DNA of 64,000 bases, taken from positions 11,810,240 through 11,874,239 of the forward strand of contig CM028338.1 in assembly GCA_016647705.1 (NCBI GenBank). Reading direction: 5' to 3'. Origin of the DNA: Eucommia ulmoides. Taxonomy: Eukaryota; Streptophyta; Magnoliopsida; Garryales; Eucommiaceae. The position numbers and the translations under genes were made by a program. Each line of letters starts with the position of its first letter. Positions within the stretch are counted from its first letter, which is position 1. Shown here piece by piece: positions 22,831 through 35,072 of this stretch. A model generated the notes under the pieces. The model was not told where the DNA came from and ran no database searches. It worked only from the letters and a program-made list of their open reading frames with translations.

Positions 22831-23510
22831 ATGGGAAACATCTTTTTTGAGCTGGTTACTCACGGTCTCACCATCCAAGCAATGTTCGGGTACACTAGTT
22901 AGTTATCTAAAAAATTAAACGCAATGGATTTGAGAGAGCTATCTTTTGTGGCGTGAATTTTAAAAGGAAATTTTAATTAGTATTGAAATCATATATGTAT
23001 AGCTAAGATCAAACCAACACATAAATCATATTAGGCAAACAATCGTGCTTGAACAAATAAACTTTAAATTTTTATGCATAATTTGGCTAATCCAGTTTGC
23101 AGGAGTTATTTGAAATACAAGGCATAAAGGATTTCAAATCCCAAGCATCAAAATCATTCCCAGTATGCAAGCCAAACTGACTTTATACCATGAGAGACAC
23201 AAAACACTAATCTTTTGAATAAATAGCTTTAATCTTCTAATAGGGTCAAGGAATTCCAAAAGGTTCCATGTGAAATAAAGTATAGATCTCATTTGGTTAA
23301 AAAATAGGGAAAGGTGTCGAAATGGATCTCAAAAAAAAAAAAAAAGAAAAAAAAAAGAGTAGAATCACTTAAGAATGATCAATGTTTCCTTCATTAAAAA
23401 AATAAAAAATAAAATAAAAAATATGTATATGTTTGCTTATTGCGTAATCAATTTATTTCATAATAATATAATTCTCCTTTAATCTAATGTGTCATTTCTT
23501 AATTCTCAAC
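22831..23510. other. Unassigned AT-rich DNA
   Basis: No coding potential or repeat that I recognise beyond an A-rich patch at about 23329-23420. It could be the rest of the Z LTR or older intergenic DNA. Confidence 0.3.
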
Positions 23511-24323
23511 GCCTTATGGGTGATGTAAATCTTGTTCACTTGATGGGTAATTTATGGATATCTCTTTCCCAATAGGAAACACCAATCTTATCGACCTGAT
23601 GGCTAATTTATTGGACTTCATCTCGCCTGATGGACTTTTGTTAGTCTTGTTAACTTAATGGATAATTTTATAGGTGTCTTTTGGCCTAATGAACCATGTC
23701 CACCTTGTCGACCATTTACTTTTTTTCCCTTTTATATCTCTTAGCCTGATGGGCTACATATGCCAACCTCTTTGACCCAATGGGATATATCTATCTTGTC
23801 GACCTAAGGGGCCATTTCTTAGATGATTTCTTCCAAGATGGACAATGTTAGTTTAGTCAACCCGATGAGTCATTTGTGGATGTTATTTCTATTATATGGG
23901 CCTTGTTAATATTTTCAACCCAATCAGTTATTTAAATAATTTATTTTAGCCTGATTAGCCATATTAGTCATGGTGACTCGGTGGGTCATTTGTCATTTTA
24001 CCCAAAGGGAGAAATCAACCCGATGTGTCATTTGTTAAATATCGTTTTTCCTGATGGATAATGTCAGTCTTGTCGATCTGATGGTCTATTCAATATTTTC
24101 TACTTGCTGAGTCACTTCACTATTGTTAACTCAATGGGTTATTTGTAAAAATTATTATTATTATTATAATTTTTTTTTCTAGATGGTCGCTGTTAGTATT
24201 ATCAACATAATGGGTTATTTATTGATGTTTTGATCCAGTAGGCCATGTCAATATCTGTCGACCTTAAGGGTCACTGTCTTCCTACTCGATGGGCGATGTT
24301 AGACAACTTGACTCGGTGGGACA
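23511..24323 (+). repeat. Degenerate minisatellite, two-part unit of about 58 bp
   Basis: A core like CCTGATGGGTCATTTG recurs some 25 times. Core starts are alternately about 27 and 31 bp apart (for example 23626, 23653, 23684; 23744, 23775, 23802, 23833, 23860), giving a two-part unit of about 58 bp. One half reads like CCTGATGGGCCATGTTAGTC, the other like CCGATGGGTCATTTGTT. A (TTA)n/T-rich patch interrupts it near 24150-24180. The LTR of Copia Y starts inside it at 24324, and no copy of the repeat was seen at the far end of Y. It is not a CRISPR: spacers are not unique and repeats are diverged. Confidence 0.8.
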
Positions 24324-25873
24324 TGTTGGCCCATAAATCTACCCAAGAGGAGTGATGAATTGGGTAATGATAAAAATTTCAGTAATTAAATTCCAAATAC
24401 ACATGTTATCAATTTTCCAAATTCATTATTATCTTATATTATAGTAGAAACGTATTTAAGTAAGTGCACATCTAAATAACAGAAATATATAAGAAACACA
24501 CACGATTTATCTTGGTTCGGTACGCTATTCTTACCTACATCTAGTCCTCCGTGCTTAATAGGGCTATTACAATCCACTAATCCCTGATTCCTTTCTCAAG
24601 TAAGAACCAAACCATTACAATCCTTCTATAAGTTCAGGACCAACCTGATTTTTTTCACAGAGTCAAATCAAACCATTACATGTTTCCCTTTTCACAAGTT
24701 AAGAAATAACCCTATCTTTTTACCAATCTAAAGATTAACCTAATTTAATTACAAGAAGAAACAAACATAGTATTTTTCACATGCTTAAGATCAAACATAA
24801 CTACTCTGATTAGACACTAGTCTAAATATGTCTAATCCACTCATACTCACAAATACAAAAAAAATACAAAGTTTCTTTCCACATGAGCTTCTACTACCTC
24901 AATACAAATTATACTCAATTAATGTCCCAAAACTACGTGATAAAACTTATGTGAGAAAACAAATCTAATTTAACTCAATTTTAAGCTCACAATATTATAT
25001 AATCAAATTTCGCAAGCGAAAATTATTTCTTAAGATATGGAAATGATTCAAACTAGAAAATATTTTTTCAAACACAAATATTCCAAGTTACCAATTAGAT
25101 CATATAAGAAAAATAAATAAACCAACTTGAATAAATCTCACTGGAATTTCTTGAAAACGAAGAAGATAACTCAGTGTAGTATAAAATCAGTAATGAAAAC
25201 TTTTGCACGCTTCGATGGAGAACACTTTCAAAATCTCTTACAAATATTTTAGAAAAATACTCTCTTTTAGGCAAAGTCTAATTTAAACTCTTTGTTCGTG
25301 ATTACTTAAAGTTAAAAATGAAGGTCTTATTATATAGATTTCAAATCACGCCTATAATGACTATTTTTCAAGAAATGAGACATCCCTCTCACATTTTCAT
25401 TCAAGCCTTGTGGTTGGGTGACCTTCCAAACATAAGACCTTTAAAAACATATAGATTTGAAACACCTTTCAAAATATATAGATTTCAAACCTTGTGGTCG
25501 GTTTACCGATTTAGCCAGTAGCATCCTCTCACATTTTCATTTAAGCTATTATTTTTATTAGTTAACTGACCATTTTTGTGGGTTGACAAAATCGACCAAA
25601 AACTTCTCATTTTATGTGTTAAAAAGAATTTCTAAATTCAACACTTTATAAAAAAAGATTTTCATGATTTTAACACTTTATAAAATCATTTAGGATCTTA
25701 AATTTATTACTTCTTACTTTGACAAGCTTAAGATTAATCATTTTAAGTATCGTGCATGGTCCTAATCGGATTGTGTTAAAAGCATAAGAGTATTGAGTTG
25801 TTTTTATCTAGAAATATAAGGAAGGGTTTTTAACTTGTTCAAGAACCGTAATGAGAAAAACATTTATCATTAT
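24324..25873 (-). repeat. 3' LTR of Copia Y
   Basis: Plus-strand left border TGTTGGCCCA at 24324, followed by the Sirevirus end motif (ACCCAAGAGGAGTGATGAATTGGG). It is colinear with 58156-60500 in most of its length, for example the words AAAGTTAAAAATG and CTATTTTT(C/T)AA. The inner border, near a purine tract at about 25873-25890, is uncertain. Confidence 0.6.
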
Positions 25874-25989
25874 TATTCTCCCTTTCTTATTATACTCATG
25901 AATTCATGCCAGGAGAACACATACTCTTTTTAAAATATCATAAAACTTCTCCTCCTTTGTCATCTTAAAAAATGGGGATGAAGGATCAA

Positions 25990-27586
25990 AACATCTATTC
26001 TAAGCATACATCATTACGACTAGCCATACCTAAATCTTGGATAACTTTCACAAATTCATATTTAGATAGAGGTTTAGTAAAAATATCAATAAGTTGATCG
26101 AAAGTATCAACATATTCAAAAGAAAACTCTTATTTCTTAATGTGAGCACGAGTAAAATGATAATAGATCTCTATATGCTTAATTCGTGAGTGTTTTGTTA
26201 GATTCTTACTTAGACATAATACACTTTTATTATCATAATAGATAGGAGCTTCTTCCATGAAAATACAAAAATCAAACAACTGTTATTTAATATATAAAAT
26301 TTATGCACAACAATTACCAACGACCATATACTCTGCCTCAGTCGTAGATTAGGCTATAGAATTTGATTTCTTGCTAGACCAAGAAACTAGTATATGTCCC
26401 AAGAAAAGACATGACCCATTTGTTCTTTTACGCTCAACGTTTGCATTCAAAAACATCAGCGTTCGAGTAACTGATCACGAAAAAATTACTCTCCTTAGGA
26501 TACAACAATCGTAGATCAAAAGTTTCGTTTAGATACCGAAAGATTCACTTGACAGTAGTTAAATGCAACTTTTTCAGGTAAGATTGAAATCTCACAAACA
26601 AACATATACTAAACATCATATTAGGCCTACTTATAGTAAGAAACAGTAGGCTACTAATAATACCTCGATACATCTTTTCGTTGATATTTTTACTAGTATC
26701 ATCTTTTTGATTTCGTAACCATTGCCATGTGAGCTTTCTACTCTTTAGCACTATCAAAGTCTTACTTCTTAAATAGCTCCTTAGTCTACTTGGCTTGATT
26801 AATAAAAATTTATTCTTCAGTTTCTTTAATTTTCTCCCCAAGAAAGAACATTAATTCTTTCGCCATACTCATATTGAACTCTACCTACAATGTCTTGGCA
26901 AACTCTTGGTAAAGATATTTATTAGTATAACCAAAAATAATATCATCCACATATACTTGTACTAGAAGGATGTTAGAGTCATTTTGTTGTATAAAAAGAG
27001 TTATATTACTTTGACCAAGTCGAAAACTATTTTCAATTAAATACCGGTTAAGTCTCTCATACCAAGCTTGAGGAGCTTTTTGAGTCCATACAAAATTTTA
27101 TGTAATTTCAAAACATGATCAGAAAATTTATCATTTTCAAAATTAGGTGGTTATTCCACATAAACTTAGTTAAAAATCCATTTAATAAAACACTCTTGAC
27201 ATCTATTTTAAATAATTTAATATTACGTGAACATGCAAAAGGCAATAATATTGTAATGGATTCTAATCGAGCGACATGAGCATATGTTTTATCATAATCT
27301 ATGCCCTCTTCTTGACTACAGCCTAGTGCTACTAATCTTTCTTTGTTTCTAATTATCATTCCTGTTTTATTCTTTTTATTACTATAAAACCATTTAGTTC
27401 AAATAACAAAATGAAATCTAGGTCTAGGAACAAGAGAACAAGCTTTATTTCTCTCAAACTAAAGTGATTTATTTTGTATAGGCAGATCCAAGATTCATTA
27501 GTTAAAGCGTCATTAACAGTTTTAGGTTCAATTTGAGATAGAATCACAAGATTAATAATACCTCAAAGGGAACACCTAGTACTTAC
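25990..27586 (-). pseudogene. Copia RT and RNase H (Y), fossil
   Basis: The RT start is at 27547-27356 (SQIEPKTVNDALTNESW). It continues at 27108-27359 (NKERLVALGCSQEEGIDYDKTYAHVAR). The RT end and RNase H linker is at 26545-26841 (MYRGIISSLLFLTISRPN), and pol ends near 26000 (FVKVIQDLGMASRND). These are standard Ty1/Copia words. The upstream border at 27586/27587 is the junction with the Gypsy LTR B. Fossil with several breaks. Confidence 0.8.
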
Positions 27587-28832
27587 TGATGAGTAGTTTA
27601 TATATCAACAAATCAAAAACTTTTAGATTCAAATATTTGTGAATTTTCAAGAATTTATGTTAGTTTGATGTATTTTTGTGTTGTTTTGTAGGTATATAAA
27701 TAAACAGGAGAAAAGGTCCAAAATGAGTACAGGTGCTATAACTTCAAGATCAATTGTGACCATGATGCAATTAGATTTTGGAAAACTCAAAACATGGAAT
27801 TTTTATATCTATGTCTTATCTTTCCATAGACTTTTGAATCACCTCAATTGGACTTCAGACGAGAAAGTTACAACCATTTTTTGGAAACCTCACGTTGCAG
27901 CGGGAAAGACCCGTGCTGCAGCACAAATTGCTGCTTCAGCGCCAACAAGTTGGCACTGTAGCGTGGGCATTCTGCCCAATTTTTTGAAAAACCCTAACGA
28001 AATGGCGCTACACTGCCCATTCACTCGAGCTACAACGCCAACCTACGGATCTGAACACTCATTAAGGCCATTTTGGCTCATTTGGAAAGAGAGGAAGATG
28101 AAAGATTGGGAGAGAACAAGAACAGGAACACGGAGAAGGCACGAGATTGAAGATTGGATAAAAACTTCTCCACAATATAGATTTATATTTCTTTTATTCT
28201 CCCTATTATTACTTGAATTTTGTATTTGGGATATTGTATTGAACACATGTTTACATTTATGAAATTCTTGATAATATTGGATATGGATTCTGCTATGTTG
28301 TCTTAAAGTTTCTATCTAGTGGGTTTTTTAATAGCTTTATATGAATTGTGCCATGAGACTTGAAGTTGTTGTTAATTGGATTTCATGTTTTGATAATTCG
28401 TATTTCTCTATGCGTACTTGCTAATTTATGTAAGAGGTAAATTAGATATCATAGATGTATAAGATTAGGCATTTGAGATGTGATAATCTTATATATTGAG
28501 ACCGGAGAAATGCAACCCCTATTATATTCAGTACTAGAGACTAATATAATTTGGGTAGCCCTTTGATGGGTGAGACTTAAAGATTGGATAATTAGTTGAA
28601 TTGAAAAGAGATATTAACTCAACTAATTATACAAATTATCTCACTTGGAATTCGAGAAGTGGAAGTAAGTTTAATTTAGACACAAACAATTAATGATTGG
28701 ACATGAATTCAATTAACAAGGTTGAAGTGGATTAGCATCATTTAGCAAAGTATGGTCAAACCCCCTAGAATAATTGTGCATAGGAAGTCCATATTATATT
28801 TTATTTTGTATTTATATTTGTTTTAGTTATTT
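27587..28832 (+). repeat. LTR of Gypsy fossil B
   Basis: About 1.25 kb from TGATGAGTAG to just before the primer site. It contains GCTGCAGCAC and CGCTACAC-type words at 27890-28030 and an AT-rich end. The 194-codon open frame at 27678-28262 lies inside it and shows no known domain, so I treat it as chance. No partner LTR is in the window, so the right border is uncertain. Confidence 0.55.
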
Positions 28833-28839
28833 TAGTTTT

Positions 28840-28861
28840 TGGTGCCGTTGGCAGAGATTGG
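28840..28861 (+). other. Primer-binding site, tRNA-Asp type (Gypsy B)
   Basis: TGGTGCCGTTGGCAGAGATT resembles the TGGCGCCGTTGCCGGGGA-type site used by Athila-group elements, complementary to tRNA-Asp. Confidence 0.65.
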
Positions 28862-28984
28862 TTTTGGATTGTTACTAATATTGTCAATAAGTAACTTGAT
28901 TTTAATTTATACATTTTTTTTTTTATTTTTGTTTTTGAGTTTTGTCTGTATTGTGAGGTACTTAAAGAATCTGATTAACAGGTT

Positions 28985-29390
28985 CTCTTGAAATTTTCTC
29001 AACAAAATTTTGAGTTGTTCTATTATGCTTGGGAACGATACAAGGAGTTGCTTATTCGGTTCCCCAATCATGGTTTCCCGAATGAGTGTCAACTTCTAAA
29101 CTTCCTCGACAGGTTACATGCCGCAACAAGAACTTGGGTGGAAGGAGTAAGTAGTACTACTTTTTTTTACGACCTAATCGTGGATGAAGCCTATTTGTTG
29201 ATGGAAGATATGGACGATTTTGACTATCGGAGTTGGGGTTATTCAACAAGTCACCAAGGCTTAAGGGATAATTCCAACATTTCGGCGCTATGGTTTGACA
29301 CCCCATATTATCATGCGGAGTCTTCTTCTACCCTTGAAGACCTTCAAGACCTACTAACCCAATTTTCGGTGGAGATAAGATAATTTTAGG
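28985..29390 (+). pseudogene. Gypsy gag fragment (B)
   Basis: A 131-codon open stretch with the retrotransposon gag pattern FSQQNFELFYYAWERYKELL, then FPNHGFPNECQLLNFLDRL and DEAYLLMEDMD. These match the central gag helices of plant Gypsy elements. Fossil. Confidence 0.75.
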
Positions 29391-29551
29391 AAGGAACAAG
29401 GCGAAGATCAAATGAGACAAAAGCGAAGTCTTCTCTTACCTTTGAAGATTGTATTTCCTAGGCGGAGTAGACAAGGCTCCGTATGTAAAAGAGGGAGAGG
29501 TTTCATAATCTACAAGTTGAATCTCCGTTCGACTCCATTGACGCTATAACA

Positions 29552-30031
29552 ATGGCGGTGGCAATGAGAGACACACAAGCCACATTCATATGTGAAAACC
29601 ACCATGAGGAATCGGATATAAGCGGGAGGAACTTGGGTGTATTTTATGACGATGATTCAAATGAGGAAAAAACCCAAGAATTAACTGACGATGAAGGATC
29701 ACAAGATGACCATTGTGAGTCTTCACCGTTTGAGATCCAAATTATGATGCCAGCACCGGTCAAAGATGATCACGTCTACGAGGATCCGTTGTGGCTCACT
29801 TGTCTTCCACTGCTTCTAGCCATATTCATTTACACTTACCAATCACATAAGACAGAGCCGAATCACATTGAGAGTACGTGGCTAACACTCTCACATCTGG
29901 CCAAACTTGAGGGCGTTGAAAATCAAGACCTATTTGTTGTGTTGTATCACACATATTATGGGCGAAAGATGCTCTTTGACGAGCCCTTTTCCATTTGTCC
30001 AGATGACAAAATTAAACCAAGTGCTTCTTAG
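29552..30031 (+). pseudogene. Acidic open stretch in Gypsy B, function unknown
   Basis: 159 codons. The N-terminal half is very acidic (DDDSNEEKTQELTDDEGSQDD), followed by a short hydrophobic run (LPLLLAIFIYTY) that could be a membrane segment. It ends DKIKPSAS just before the insertion point of the nested element. The end resembles the pol-end words (IKPR-S-WEATQ) seen at 31890 and 49810, so it is probably the tail of a longer Gypsy reading frame. Family not recognised. Confidence 0.4.
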
Positions 30032-30035
30032 GAGG

Positions 30036-31604
30036 TGATAGGTATGATCTACCTCTCTATTTCCAAACTGAATTAAGTCAGTTTTAGAGCGTTTATATAG
30101 TATTTTATTATGTTTTAATTAGTTTTATTACTTTTTGTATAAACCTAGTGTGGGGGGGCAAAAAGATAGAAAACTGGAGTGAAAACAATGAGATCAAACC
30201 AAAACTGGTCAAAGAATGGTGAAAAAAAAAAAAGCTTGGAGGCAAAATTGTGGAAGAAGCCTACCGCCGTAGTGGTGAAAATGCAAAGAATGACCTATTC
30301 TTGCTGGACACTTACCGCCTAGGCAGTGAAACTACAGAATATTTTCCAAAATCTACCATCTTTGTCGCTATAGAGATCAACCAACCGACCTACTCACCGC
30401 CTAGGATATTTATTAGATATTTTTGAGATATTTTGCCTATAAATATCCACTACTCTCCTCTCTTCTTGCACTCTCTGGCCATTATAGCCCCTTTAGGGCT
30501 TAGTATAGGATATGTAGAGGAGTTTCAGAGGAAGAGCTCAGATTCCGAAGTGGAGGAATACGGCGGAGCAATTGTTGAACAGTTCTTAGCAACAAGTCTT
30601 CGGACAAGGCTAAGTTATTCAATTTCTTTCCTTATTTCTTTAACTTAGGATATTGTGAGCATGTTTAGCGCGTTCTTTATTTGCACATGCGGTTATGGCC
30701 GTAGTTAAACATGGATTGTATAGGAATTAACGATTATATTTATAAATATGTGATTCGTATGATTTTGGTGTTGAGTTTATGTTTGTTTTTTGTAGTTTGA
30801 TTGTGTTTATCATATTGTTTGTTTATTATGCTTAGATAGATAAAGGGAGAATGCTGGGTTTGACAAACCCCGGATTTGGATTAGGGTAAATAAATGCCAT
30901 GATCCAATAACCTGGTCGGGAGTTGGATTGTGGACAATCGATGACATTGGGGAAAGACTTACGTGAGTTAGGGTCGTTAAGACGTTGAGAGAGACTTCTC
31001 CATGGACTGGTAGTCATGTATTCCCTCGTCTTACAATTGGGACAGGTGGCAGTGGAGTTTTAGAACTGAGATTATCGATAGGGTAAACACAACACACAAT
31101 CCAATAATCCAATCGGGATTTCGATTGTGTACAATCAATAATGTTGGGGTGAGACTCACGCAACCTAGGGTCATTAAGACGTTGATGGATACTTCTTCGT
31201 TGACATGAAATTGCGTCATATCTCCCATCTTGTACTCAGGAAAGGTGGCGGAAAAGTTTCAGATACCCAGATTGTCAAATAGGTCGAACACCGTAAATGT
31301 AACTCAATCAAGATCGAATGCATATTTGTAAACCACGTTAATCCCTAGACAATTCTTTCCACTAAAATATATTAGTATATTAGTATAGATAATTTAGGTT
31401 ATATTAGTTTGGTATAATTAATTATTTACATTTTTGGTCGCCTAGATAAAGTTAGGTTATGACAATTATGGTACTCGATAATAACGACACCAATCCTTAT
31501 GGATACGATACCCGATCTTTCAAGATCACATTATACTAAAACTTTGATGCCGTACACTTGCAAGTAGTCAATACGAAAGCGTGTAACAAATACTCCGCCG
31601 TACA
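30036..31604 (+). repeat. Left LTR, family A copy 1
   Basis: 1569 bp. U3 has CCGCCTAGGCAGTGAA-type palindromes (30258-30412), then a TATAAATA box at 30438-30445. It ends CTCCGCCGTACA. It pairs with 33458-35072. Confidence 0.85.
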
Positions 31605-33457
31605 AGTTTTTGGCACTATTGCTAGAGATTGGTTTATCGAATTCAGTCTTCGGCGATCACCACCAAGTTTTTGGTAATGATTGTCGAGGATTGTCTTGTT
31701 GATTGTTATTTATATTGTGAGTAAATAACTTGATTTTAATTTAGGCATTTTTTAGTGTTTATAATTTTTGTTTTGTAGTTTTGTTTTTGTTTTCTTGTAG
31801 GGGGCTTGAAGATGTTAGATCGATAGGTACTCTTGCGTTCCTTTCATTGCAACATCTCACCAGTCTTGAGGGCATATGTCAGGATGAGGACATTAAACCA
31901 CGTGATTCTTGGGAGGCAACCCAAGGTCAAAAATAAATTAAATCTATCTCCGTCGACTTAAAACGGAGGTGAGATCTTCTTGCCTCCTAGGTATGTGTTG
32001 TAAACCCCCGTCTTCAATATCATGCTATACACTGTCATTGGGATCACTGACGGGTCATTTTGGACATCACCTATTTTAAGTTGGTGGTGATGTGTTAGTA
32101 TGTTTAGTTTGTGTTTATGTTATTAGTTAAGTTTTACTGTTTTTATCGTGTGCATGCTTGTTTAGGATTAGTTTGTTTAGTTTAGTTGTTTTGTGCTAAG
32201 TTTTGATGTCATCTAGGGCTTTACCCAATGATGAGTCTGTCCCTTGATTGTTTATTGAGGTCAAGCGTAAATATTATTCATGTGTGTTCTGTGTGCTTAA
32301 CGTATCGTCTTAGTAAAAGTTATTGTAGATTATAAATGCACGAGCATGTAAACTCAATATAACACTATCTAATTGATTTGAAACCAATTATCCTTCACTG
32401 AATTTCATGACAATAGGGATTCTAGAACTTGATTTGGGGGAAATTCGAGGCGAAATCCTAGGCGAAGTTGTTTAGGAGATATGATTTAGGCATTTATTTG
32501 ATAACTTGAGCCTTTTTTAAGCCTACCATGATATATCATTACCCTTCGTTACCTTGTCGAAGCCTAAAATCCATTTCAATTCTGAACACTTAACAAATAA
32601 CCTGGCCAGTTGAGTTTTGTCCAAACCTATGTCGCCGAATTAAAAGCACATTTGAGTGAATCAAGTTAGCATTCATATATGCTACTTGATGTGAGCAGTT
32701 GGGTTTAGGGAAAATTTTGGATTGGTTCGGTATTAGTGTATTCACTTGTCATTTTCTTAAATCCTTTTTGCACACTCCTAAAGTTATAGAAATTCGAATG
32801 AGTTTGGGGGTATGTTATTCGAAAAAAAATAAAAAAAAATAAAAAAAATTACGTTTCTTTTGACAAGTGAGTACTATATTCTTAAATGTTTGTTCGGATT
32901 GTTTCTAATTTATCTATGGGGGTCCGAGAGTGAATGTGCCAAGCATTGAGCCTTGGGTAACGTTAAGTTAACAACATTAACCCGTTTTCTATTCTGAAAT
33001 ACCCTTGGCCAAATGTACCAAAATCGAACCAAGTCCTTTCTGATCTTTATGAACTACTTAACCTACATTAGTGGAGAGTGGATCCCAACCAGGCATATGG
33101 AAATCCTAGTCCTTTACGGTCTAAGTCATGAGTTAAGTTGGTGGATAATCCAATCCAGTCATCGTATAGTTATATTATTGAGTCTTACACAAACACATTT
33201 ATAGGATCTAGAATGGTGTTCACCATCATTGCATGTCAAAATTCTAGAACTACACATGATGTGTTTTATCGCCTAAACTCGATATGACTGGTGGTTGTTG
33301 AGGGAAAATATGACTTGGTCATTAGAAGAAGTCAAAACTCGCATCTCGTTATGTTTAGATTGTTTTTAGGATGTTTATTGTTTAATTTACTTGTGTTTTT
33401 CATTTTCGTGTGTGTGTTTTGCTCAAGGACTAGCAAAATTTAAATTTTGGGGGTATT
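31605..33457 (+). other. Interior of family A copy 1 (no coding domain)
   Basis: Primer-site word TGGCACTATTGCTAGAGATT at 31611. A T-rich leader follows, then the pol-end remnant with GGGAGGCAACCCAAGG, and 1.5 kb of untranslated sequence ending in AAATTTTGGGGGTATT. It is colinear with 49437-51367. The 63-codon open frame at 33013 is not conserved in the sister copy by eye. Confidence 0.75.
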
Positions 33458-35072
33458 TGATAGGTGTGATCTACCTATCTATTTCCAAACCGAATTAAGT
33501 TAGTTTTCGAGTGTTTATATATTATTTTATTATGTTTTAATTAGTTTTTATTACTTTTTGTATAACATAGGTGCATGGGGAAAAAATATAGGAAACTGGA
33601 GCGAAAATGATGAGATCGAACCAAAAACATTCGAAGAACGGTGGAAAAACAAACTCATAGGTAAAATTGTGAAAAAAGCCCACCATTACGGCGTCCAGAC
33701 CTCTGCCGTGGTGGTGAAAATGAAGAGAATGACCTATTCTTGCTAGACATTCACCGTTTAGGCAGTGAGACTGCAGAATGTTTTCCAAAATCCACCGCCT
33801 TCTTCACCGCAGCGGCGATCAACCAACCGGCGTACTCACCGCTTAGGCGGTGACCTCTATAGAACCTTTGATATTTATTAGATATTTTTGAGATATTACG
33901 CCTATAAATATCCACTTCTCTCCTATCCTTTTTCACTCTCTGTCTATTAGAGCCCCTTTAGGGCTTAGTATATGATATGTAGAGGAGTTTTAGAGGGAGA
34001 GCTCACATCTCGAAGTGGAGGAAGACGGCGGAGCAATCGTTGAACAGTTCCTAGCAACAAATCTTTGAACGTGGCTAAGTTCTTTGATTTCTTCCCTTTA
34101 TTTCTTTAACTTAGAATATTCTGAGCATGTTTAGCTCGTTCTTTATTTGTAAATACAGTTATGGCCGTAGTTAAACACGGATTGTATAGGGATTAATGAA
34201 TACATTTATAAATTTGTGATTTGTATAATTTCTGTGTTGCATTTATGTTTGTTCTTCGTAGTTTGATTATGTTTATCGTATTGTTTGTTTAATATGCTTA
34301 GATAGATACATGGATAATACGGGGTTTGACAAACCCCAAATTCGGATTAGGGTAAACAAACACTAAGATCCAATAACCCGGTTGGGAGTTGGATTGTGGA
34401 CAATCGATGACATTGGGGCAAGATTCACGTGACCTAGGGTCGCTAAGACGTTGAGGGGGGCTTCTTTATTGACTCAAAGTCATGTATTCCTTCATCTTAC
34501 ACTCGGGATAGGTGGTGGTGGAGTTTTAGAACTGAGATTGTTGATAGGGTAAACACAACGCACGATCCAACAATCCAGTTAGGAGTTAGATTGTGTGCAA
34601 TCAATGACGTTGGGGTGAGACTCACTTGACCTAGGGTCATTAAGACGTTGAGGGGGACTTCTTCATTAACATGAAGTTGATTTAGATCCCCCGTCTTTCA
34701 CTTAGGAGAGGTAGCGGAGGAGTTTCAGATACCGAGATTGTTAAATAGGTCGAACACCGTAAACGTAAGTTAATCGAGATCGAACGCGTATTTTTAAATC
34801 ACATTAATCCCTAGATAATTCTTTCTCCTAAAACATATTAGTATATTAGTATAGATAATTTAGGCTATATTAGTTTAGTTTAATTAATTATTTACATTTT
34901 TGGTCGCCTAGATAAAGTTAGGTCATGACAATTATGGTACTCGATAATAACGACACCAATCTCTCTGTTGATACGATATCCAATATTTCAAGATCATATT
35001 ATATTAGAACTTTAACCTCGTACACTTGCGAGTAGTCAATACGCGAGCGTGTAACAAACGCTCCGCCGTACA
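33458..35072 (+). repeat. Right LTR, family A copy 1
   Basis: 1615 bp. Palindrome array at 33680-33855 including CACCGCTTAGGCGGTGA, TATAAATA at 33903-33910, end GCCGTACA. Target duplication AGAGG follows. Confidence 0.85.

Larger units (their letters stand above)
4386..22900 (+). mobile_element. Sirevirus-like Ty1/Copia fossil Z, plus strand
   Basis: Parts in order: a partial 5' LTR (4386-5528), a primer site (5531-5542), a gag part (5587-6098), a nested element (6099-13499), unassigned DNA, an RT/RNase H part (about 14980-16541), an hAT insertion (16709-21969), a polypurine tract and the start of a 3' LTR at 22084. Typical Sirevirus signs are an LTR end with CACCCCCTCTTAGG, the primer site next to it, and an A-rich/G-rich tract before TGTTGAATCC. 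It is broken, with several parts absent and two insertions. The right end could not be placed because the two LTR parts hardly overlap. Confidence 0.7.
30036..35072 (+). mobile_element. Coding-free LTR element, family A, copy 1
   Basis: LTRs at 30036-31604 and 33458-35072, both TGATAGGT...GCCGTACA. The tRNA-Asp-type primer site is at 31611 and a polypurine tract (AAATTTTGGGGGTATT) sits just before 33458. The interior is only 1.85 kb and has no gag or pol domain. It keeps a short pol-end remnant (GGGAGGCAACCCAAGG near 31910) and a long 3' untranslated part. Flanking 5-bp repeats are GGAGG (30031-30035) and AGAGG (35073-35077). It looks structurally whole as a non-autonomous element (large retrotransposon derivative type), nested in Gypsy B. 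Confidence 0.85.

Noticed and set aside
23511-24323. CRISPR-like array
   Set aside because: Plant DNA, repeats are diverged, spacers are not unique, and spacing is a 27/31-bp alternation; a minisatellite fits.
22084-24323. Whole stretch as the 3' LTR of Copia Z
   Set aside because: Only the first 0.7 kb is LTR-like; the U5-type end seen at 5528 is not found and the minisatellite is unlike any LTR in the window.
27678-28262. 194-codon open frame, the longest uninterrupted plus-strand frame in the window
   Set aside because: It lies wholly inside LTR B, has no domain and is framed by LTR start and primer site; treated as chance.
30433-30648. 71-codon open frame after TATAAATA in family A LTR
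   Set aside because: Not kept in the other four family A LTR copies by eye; likely untranslated R/U5 sequence.
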